From assembly GCA_905220665.1 (NCBI GenBank), contig CAJNAR010000176.1, positions 372,001 to 436,000 on the forward strand: a stretch of 64,000 nt of DNA. Reading direction: 5' to 3'. The translations under genes were made by a program, and so were the position numbers. The DNA comes from Albugo candida. Lineage: Eukaryota; Oomycota; Peronosporomycetes; Albuginales; Albuginaceae. Positions 57,220 through 64,000 of the stretch are shown piece by piece; the stretch's first letter is position 1, and each line of letters begins with the position of its first letter. The notes under the pieces were generated by a model that was not told where the DNA came from, did not search any database, and saw only the letters and a list, made by a program, of their open reading frames with translations.

Positions 57220-57651
57220 ATGTTCAGACGCTTACACCCTTTCATCCTTCCTGTTTTGGTATTTTCGGTAGATCTTAAGCGAAGAATTGACGTGATGACA
57301 AGTTCAACGTTCAAGAATATCGAATATCATTTGGTGTTCAAGTTACCTCTCGAGTCTACAATCTGTTTTGGTGTAGTTCAGGGTTCTTTTGACAATGTAA
57401 TAGCAGCGTATATGCCTGTAGACCCTACGGAGATTACCTGCAAATTGGTGAAGAATTATAAAGCGAAGCAGTTTGAGTACCTTACACAGGATGGTCGATA
57501 TGTCGCTCTGTTTGGTGTCGAGTCCACTGCTCCTTTTATTGGCAGTAGCGGAGCATGCATGAATTTATTTGATTGCGCTAGACCCAGTCTATGTATCAAA
57601 GGCAAGTGCTCCAATAACGCACCAGGCGTCGTCAGTGGATTCTTATCATAA
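57220..57651 (+). CDS. secreted six-cysteine protein (member C), C-terminally truncated
   Basis: Frame of 143 aa from ATG 57220, with a hydrophobic N-terminus (MFRRLHPFILPVLVFSVDL). Cys at 49, 74, 113, 119, 125 and 130. The spacings of 39, 6 and 6 residues between the second to fifth Cys are identical to member A (85, 124, 130, 136). After GVVSGF the frame stops. A short match to member A (FEIG, near 57655) follows in another frame, so about 40 residues of the C-terminus were deleted with a frameshift. It lies beside the BAR/PH copy just as member A lies beside BAR/PH. Either a truncated secreted variant or a young pseudogene; expression unknown. Confidence 0.6.
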   Translation: MFRRLHPFILPVLVFSVDLKRRIDVMTSSTFKNIEYHLVFKLPLESTICFGVVQGSFDNVIAAYMPVDPTEITCKLVKNYKAKQFEYLTQDGRYVALFGVESTAPFIGSSGACMNLFDCARPSLCIKGKCSNNAPGVVSGFLS

Positions 57652-59137
57652 TTTTGAGATTGGAACTGTAGCTCGAAAAAGAAGAGTTGTTTACATTGTG
57701 CGCGGTCAAAACTACCAGCAAGAAATCGTGTTCTTTGACTGTCACTTTTCTTTGTTTCCTTTCTCTAGCATTCCGTGTTCGGCAGTAGCGGACGTGTGAA
57801 CCGTGTCATCTGCAGCACTATGTACGACGAAGTGCTATCCGAAAAGACGCAACGTGAACATTGTATGAAGTCGCTGTTCGGATGATATTCAATGCTCATC
57901 CTCGCACGACCTATTTCGATATCGCTGTATATTAGAAGCGGTCGAACTCTTTTTATCTGTATTCTGACTCTTGTCTTGTGTTTATTTTAAATTCAGAGGG
58001 CGGAAATCTCCACTTAAGTAACGTTTTGCGAAAGTTTCTCTGTTGGCATGTTAGTGGAATTCCAAAGTATGAATATCGGGTTGTTTGAACTTACTCTTGT
58101 TGCGCTGACTACTTACTAGGAAATAGACAATAGAGAATAGATACTGGAAAATGAAGAAAAACCTAAGGAATAAACACCAGACACTAAACACTGATATGAA
58201 TGGAGACAAGATGAGCACGAACGAAATCGTACTGCTTGCCTATGAGTTATATTTGATATATACAACGACGCTGAAGTTCATGAATCATTCCACTATCCCC
58301 GCGTATTAAAGGACGCATTATTACGAGATCAAGCGAAATGTCTCAAGAACTGCTTAGCATGAAACGACTTCATTTTACGGAAGAATTGAAGTAGACAAGC
58401 AGTCTCACCGGCTATCCAGAGTAATCTAAAAATGACAATAATTTTGCTACTTTCTAAGAGAGGCGTTGGTATCTTGCGCTTTGAAGATTTCATGGCACCC
58501 CAATCCAATATGACAACTTGTAAGCTTTGAGAACGCGTTTCCTCCTAAAGCAATAGCGTGATGGCCATCATATTGAAACGTCTGGATGGAAATCAAAGAA
58601 TCATCAATGTTTTTCTTGTATCGTAGCAGGAAGTTGATGAAGCCCTTAGAATGCTCGATATCGTTGTTTTACCGTCCGACAAGAAAAGTTAATTGGATCT
58701 CTTATTCGGCTTGCGGAATTTGCTATTGCCGGATTGGAGATAAAAGATGGAGCATAAGAGACCAACTAATTCTAGTACGCCATTTGAAGCGTACGGATAA
58801 TATTGCACGGTAATCAAAGATGAGAAGTCTTTAAAATGCCGAGATGCATTGCTCTAGTTTGATTCTGTATAGGCTTTCACCATTAAAGCTTTTCGTTCAC
58901 GCCAATGTAAATGACGGTATCACCATCTATACGTAAAGCATGTATCCGGTACATGAAATGCTTTTCAGAACAACACCAAATAATGCTCAAACTTTATCGA
59001 AATAAAATCCTTGGAGCTCGCGAGGAGCACTCGGCAACAGTTTGACCGATGATCGATATGGTTCATAAAATACCTACTGCTTAGTCGATCACGGGAAATC
59101 ATGGGAACTTTTAGGTATGAACAGATGACGTCACCAA
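57652..59137. other. no gene recognised
   Basis: About 1.5 kb, including the out-of-frame C-terminal remnant of the secreted gene up to about 57760. A plus frame at 58586-58813 is unassigned. No repeat noticed. Confidence 0.45.
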
Positions 59138-60955
59138 TCACAATGATCGGCGAATTTTAACCGCATTACTTTCGTTACTGTGCTTATTTGTCTGTTTGCT
59201 TTGTGCGCAGGCCAAGTAGCTGATATGCCCAGTATTAGTCAGCTTGATATCAGCCTCAGAGTCATGTCCATCACCCTTCACGATTATAATAATCGCCTCA
59301 TTTGGTGAACCAAGTCCACGAAACCCTTCAATCGAATTACCATCGTAAACTGAAGTGATCAAGACATCATTGATACGATCAACGTCCATGATGGATGCAT
59401 CACCAGGTTGAAAGAACATAACACGCATTCCTTCACGGTATTCAAGAAAGCATCCCTTCTTTTTCATTATGTACGGAAAGAAATAATGTCACGCCGCCAA
59501 TTAGATGCGTATTGAACATCGAGAAGTCGGATGGTCTGCGCAATATCAAGTGCCTTGACCTGGGTCATCACACTTCTTTTTTTTGTGGTCCTGAAAAGTC
59601 CCCCATAAGACGCTGCTGGTAAAAATTCGTTATGGCTGTCGCCTGCATCGTCCATCAGGCTTGATAATTGATAAAATGTCGTCCGAGCTACGGTTTGAAA
59701 CCCAGTTGCTGGTTGACCGGATCGGTCTTCGCTAAACGTTAAAATGGAAGCTTCATCTTGTATTTTCTTAGCTTTATTCGGGCAAACAGCCTTAAGTTGA
59801 CCAGTTCTTTCAAAATGATATCATTATTTCGAGAATTGATCTTCAGAACATTTCTTGACCTTTTCAAACTTTCCTAGTTCGTTCGACGTCCACCGAAACG
59901 TGTGAATCGAATGGCGAGCTCTGTTCGATTGTGCAAATTGGACAAGCTCTTCCGCCTTTTGTACTAATGTAGATCTATTCCGGTCCAAACTGGACGATAT
60001 CGTCGTGTATTCAAAAAAAGACTTTCCGTGCCTGCGCACTCATCACTCACAGATGTCAGATATAAAAAAGGTCCCTTGCGGCTACGCTACGATAACTTGG
60101 TCGCAATAAACAACATTAAGGTCTGGGCAGGTGTTATCTTGGTTTTGAAAGTCTGGAGCAAACTGCAGCGCATGCTGCAATGTTTGACTCTCATATCACC
60201 ACGTCTCTACCTGCCGACGATAATATTCATGGAAAAAACCTGCAAGGGGTTGACCTAGAACATCACCCTTGATGTCTACAAGCAACTCAAAAACGCAGAA
60301 ACGCTCGGAGAAGGCAACTTGTCGCATATTATTTGCCCCATTTAATAAACCCACTATCAAGTACATGGTCTAGTTCTTTTACCTCGAAAGTTTGCAGTGT
60401 CAATACTTGTTGGCGACCATCCTTTACGCATTCGGGTGCCTGATTAGGTATGCGTATACCAAGTCCTGGTTGCTACCAACCTGGGCACATTCTTGCACAT
60501 ACACCCTGCCCATGAAGGCCAGGCTCAGTTCCCTGACCCATTCCATGGTTGCCATCGACCTTGGGCGATGGTTTAATTATATCAGCAGCATAAGCTGTTT
60601 TTGGGGCACCAAAGTAGGCAGCCGGAAAGACATGTGACGAACGTTTGTATGGTGGGAATGCTCAAAATTCTGGAGCTTCATACCTACCCCTGATCCCAAA
60701 TCCGAACTAAGAGCGCTTGAATGTGCACAGTCCTTGCGATTTTTGTTGACTTATCCGGCATTCGAGAATTCAATCCTACACATCCACTCCGACAGCTCTC
60801 CAAGCATGGCGAGCATCTTTTCCAGTTCGGCCGCGGGCAACGCCGACGTTTCCTCCCATTGCTTTCGATGTTCAGGACACGACCAACGACCATCACAGTG
60901 GTTCTATCTTGTTGATCTGCGCCATCAACACGTTCCTTTGCTCTCACAACCGGTT
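59138..60955 (-). mobile_element. copia gag-pol fragment, degenerate, second family member
   Basis: Minus-strand pieces in the copia order: N-terminal gag (AELEKMLAMLESCRSG-like near 60830), VETWWYESQTL near 60190 (the same VETWW as the first element), AEELVQFAQSN near 59940, and a LEYREGMRVMFFQPGDASI stretch near 59420. An integrase zinc-region piece with YLACAQSKQTNKHSN follows near 59200. Many stops and frameshifts; pol downstream of integrase is absent. At 60943-60954 the minus strand reads GGTTGTGAGAGC, resembling the primer-binding site of the first element, so the 5' LTR should lie just right of it. No matching LTR was identified. Confidence 0.65.
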
Positions 60956-62359
60956 GGAGGTATTTGATATGCACTTGTTTCAATAGAGGTAGAAGTAGAA
61001 GTAAAAGTAAAATATTTTTAGCATGAATCTTGTTTGTCAACGCTACAAGTTGCTTGTGCAACGGCAATACAAAATTGACTTGTCACATTATGTTCGTGTG
61101 GCCTAAGTGGTGATTGACTCTCCTCGTTCCATCTGTCATGTTATCACCAAGCAGCCATTCAGGTGAGGTCAGACTTTACCTGTAATGCGTCCAGCACTCG
61201 ATACTCAAAACCTATTACGACCTATCCGAAATGTTCACTTCTGATACATTTTCCCTTCAACTTATTCCATTAGAAAACCATAACTTAATTTGCTCGGAAA
61301 GTATTCATGTCATGAATGCTCCACGAATGTTATGAACGTTGTTCAGACATCAGACATATCACTCCCTTCTAATCGAAAACTTGGTTGATTTGGTCTTTGT
61401 CTGCTCCAGCATAGCCAGTTGCGTACTTATACTTCACCATTCAGTGAAATCTATGTCAATTTTCGATTAGCTCAGCTCCACAATTCCAATACGATTGCTT
61501 GATGATAAGCCTTTATTTGTGATTCTGTCGCTTTCTGATGAAAAGTGACAAAGTAAAATTTCTACGAAAACCGGACACGTAACATCACATCAGCGTCGCG
61601 ATATATTTGATGCCGATCGAGTAACGTGCTTGGTTAGTTATGCGTTCAAACGTTTTCTCACCTCTACGAGAATCCATCCACGTATCCTCGTTCCTATTTT
61701 CCTAATATCCAGAAAAGATGAAAGCTATCGGTATACAGCGTCGTACATCTATCAGCTACGCATGTATCGAGCAGAACTATGAAACTCTAGCAAAAACGAC
61801 CCTTTGTCACATATGTCACTTCTGGATAGACCCCTTTCGTTCAAGATTGAACAAAGTGGCGTAGAGAAGTGCAAATCGTTTTGCTCTGGCTAGAATTACG
61901 CACCTACTGCAACAACGTTGTAAAGCAGCTTTGAGTGCGATTCATGGTTGCAACGACATTTTATTCTTGAAGACGAGTCGATTTATGAGGTACTTCATCG
62001 GAGCACTACAAAACACAACCGATGCAGAAGAATCCTATCAAAAGCCTTGTACAATCTTCCGTACCAATCATGAGGGAAAAAAAACTGATCGATGGGAACG
62101 AAAAGGATCAACCGTCATGTTTGAAAAATTGGAAGTTTTGCGATTCTCGCACGAATAGAGCGATCCATTTAAGATACAGTAGTTCTTGCATTGTCCAACT
62201 TTGATGTAGTAACTTTACGATTGATCAACAACCAACTATCCCGGTAGTGCAGATACTGTGTTCATTGGTTACTAATGTTAATTACTACATAAAGAAACAG
62301 CGCCGTTGTTTTCATATCTACGACATCTATGTCGAAGCTGTCCTGATTCGAATTTTCTA
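60956..62359. other. no gene recognised, possible 5' LTR remnant at the left edge
   Basis: Contains short purine/pyrimidine repeats (AGAAGTAGAAGTAAAAGTAA near 60990) that may belong to the copia LTR. The rest has unassigned short frames. Confidence 0.4.
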
Positions 62360-62876
62360 ACAAGCTAAAAAAAATAATCGATTGCTATAGGAATAGCCAT
62401 CAGGATGTCTACTTCGTGAGCTTTGCCCGTCAGTCCGATACGCGAACACCGATGCGGTTCCCACCTTAGCCGCACAATGACGATTTAAACGGGTATAAAT
62501 CAATGACAAATTTAATGGATGCTGACCTCGATAGGCAAGCTTAATGATGTGGTCGACTAATCCTGCTTGATCCTTAATTTTAATTTCTTTCCAGTCAAGA
62601 TGGGTTGATCCGACATACTCTTCTTCAAATTTGTCTATTGCCTCGTTTTTTTATACATGATCACGTATAATGAGCAAACTAAATATATTCTTGTCCACCA
62701 GAAAAATCTCACCAATTATCATTCATTCGAAAATTAGATCTACTCTTACCACCAAGTCGGCTTTAGGTGAGCGCAACTGTCTCGAATACAATGGTTATGA
62801 CCAGTAGGATGTTTTGCGAGGGAAGAGGCATCTGCCAGTACAACTGTCTTACCGGGATCACCGGTCACCGCTTTCA
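62360..62876 (-). pseudogene. unrecognised coding remnant, two exons
   Basis: On the minus strand, ATG 62876 opens MKAVTGDPGKTVVLADASS and runs to a GTAAGAG donor-like site near 62750. After a TATTTAG acceptor-like site near 62680, a second stretch of about 100 codons is open except for one stop near 62651 (HLDWKEIKIKDQAGLVDHI is a typical piece). Composition and the absence of other stops over about 290 bases make this look like real protein-coding history. I cannot name the family, and no copy exists elsewhere in the window. The single stop suggests a recent pseudogene, or a misread exon boundary. Confidence 0.4.
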
Positions 62877-63711
62877 TGAGTGTGCTGACTAATGCTGCGC
62901 GTACAATGCTGCCTCAACGCAGAGTAAACGATTGGAACGCTCGTTTCGTAAAAGCAGCTGGTTGTGCGTGGGGAGAGATAAAAAAGAAGAAGACGAAGAC
63001 ATGCCTTTTGGAAAAGGTTTCCACTTTAAAGAGAACGACACCTTACTAAGCTCGGACCGCCAAAATAGCCATGTATAAGAGGTGGCCCTACATCTTGAAA
63101 TGTAAGGTTTAGGTTAGCGCTTGTTGGTTCATCAGATAAAAACTGCAAATTGCCGCAAAAGTTCCCATATGATAGGTTGTAAAACAAGTCGAAGTGTCGG
63201 CGCTGACTGTGGCTACGACGCTGTAGGTCTTGTTTCTAGGGCTTAAGCTTATCGATCTTAGAAAATCGCATAACGACTGAGGAATCTGAAATAATTTACG
63301 CATCGGCATCGAAACTCCCGTCGAATGGATACTATCGCACATATTGGGAGCATTGTGTCGATGTTAAAATTCTCCATTGGCATTTGAAATGTTGTCGTAA
63401 CTCCGAACAGTAAAAAGTTGGATCATCGACAAACTAGTGGGCCGTAGTGCCAAAACGAGAAACTGGACCGAAAGCATTCGCCGCGCTTTGTAGTAGGCGC
63501 TGTTGTTTCAGAGAAAATTGTTGAAAGAGTGAAAGTTTGGAAGAATACTGTTTGACTCGATGAACAAACGAAGAAGTTGATAATTTCAGCTAGTGATACA
63601 GAGCATCAAGTGTGGGGCTCACAACTGAATGATATGAGGAGATAATTGATAGCGTTAAAGTATGGAGCATACGTGAACTTTTATTGTGGAAAAGTACTAT
63701 TTCCATGTTCT
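62877..63711. other. no gene recognised
   Basis: Unassigned short frames only (for example 63109-63342 minus). Confidence 0.45.
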
Positions 63712-63917
63712 GGTGTCCGTACTCAGCTCAGTCGGACAGGCACTTGAGCGCACGGACCCCCTGCAGGAGGTCGTTATTTTTGATCCCCGGCATATCTACC
63801 TCCCTAGGTTTGAAGTCAGACTTGAGTGATATTTACACGGTCAGGGGCTCATGATAGGATAAGGAAGGTAGTTTAAGAACCAGATAAACAGTGTAATGAA
63901 ATCCTTGACAAAGTATG
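63712..63917 (+). mobile_element. tRNA-derived SINE, copy 2
   Basis: Aligns with copy 1 (9429-9679): GTCCGTACTCAGCTCAGTCGG at the head, GACCCCCTG in the middle, then TTGAAGTCAGACTTGAGTGA and GGGCTCATGATAGGATAAGG, ending GACAAAGTATG. A block of about 45 bases after the tRNA part is missing here relative to copy 1, and the B box is degraded (TTTTTGATCCCCGG). No clear target duplication was seen. Confidence 0.72.
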
Positions 63918-64000
63918 ATCGTGTGCTACTGTTTGGTATGGACTGCATAGACACAATGAATCGTTTCTGCCGTCTGGAAGGAGACGCAATAGAGAAGACT

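Noticed and set aside
1..64000. CRISPR arrays, bacterial operons, rRNA genes
   Set aside because: None seen. Introns, retrotransposons and chromatin genes show a nuclear eukaryotic genome.

Overview
The window looks like genomic DNA of a filamentous eukaryote, most likely an oomycete. Genes carry 46-71 nt GT..AG introns, lie tightly packed on both strands, and are flanked by decayed Ty1/copia, MULE, DDE and LINE sequence plus small secreted cysteine-rich proteins. A white-rust-like (Albugo-type) obligate biotroph would fit the moderate GC, very short introns and secreted candidates, but the species is inferred only. No prokaryotic operon, CRISPR array, rRNA gene or functional tRNA gene was seen.

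Layout. 1-9.7 kb is repeat-rich: a LINE 3' end, a near-complete but broken copia element with two LTRs (2383-7368), and a tRNA-derived SINE (about 9.43-9.68 kb). 10-18.3 kb is a degenerate mirror of the right half of the window: a secreted-protein gene that is still open, then broken copies of a COPI-associated membrane protein, a kelch protein, a chromodomain protein and a 3R-Myb. 18.5-36 kb holds transposon wreckage (MULE, DDE transposase, copia fragment) and scattered members of a second secreted family. 36-55 kb is the gene island: secreted protein, BAR/PH protein, WD40 protein, longin-like adaptor, CCHC-motif protein, DUF2807-like surface protein, ARP6, chromodomain protein, 3R-Myb, HAD-like protein, kelch protein, COPI-associated protein and a secreted protein. 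55.9-57.7 kb is a broken inverted copy of the 36-39 kb genes. 57.8-64 kb is mostly non-coding, with another copia remnant and a second SINE.

I reconstructed the spliced models by hand. For WD40 (332 aa), ARP6 (392 aa), kelch (527 aa), Myb (740 aa), chromodomain (232 aa) and longin-like (139 aa), the exon lengths sum to whole codons with GT..AG introns. This supports them as real genes, while their copies elsewhere carry stops, frameshifts and deletions.

The most interesting signal is how the duplicated blocks have evolved. Housekeeping copies have decayed, yet the secreted-protein copies inside the same blocks either keep an open frame or keep a cysteine scaffold while the residues between change heavily. 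Two unrelated secreted families show this (10993-11619 with 54346-55008; 35769-36395 with 57220-57651 and two more remnants). I read the locus as a segmental-duplication nursery for fast-evolving secreted proteins beside conserved chromatin and trafficking genes. ARP6 (SWR1 complex), the chromodomain protein and the 3R-Myb suggest a nuclear cluster; COPI-associated, longin-like and BAR/PH proteins are membrane-traffic genes. That grouping may be coincidental.
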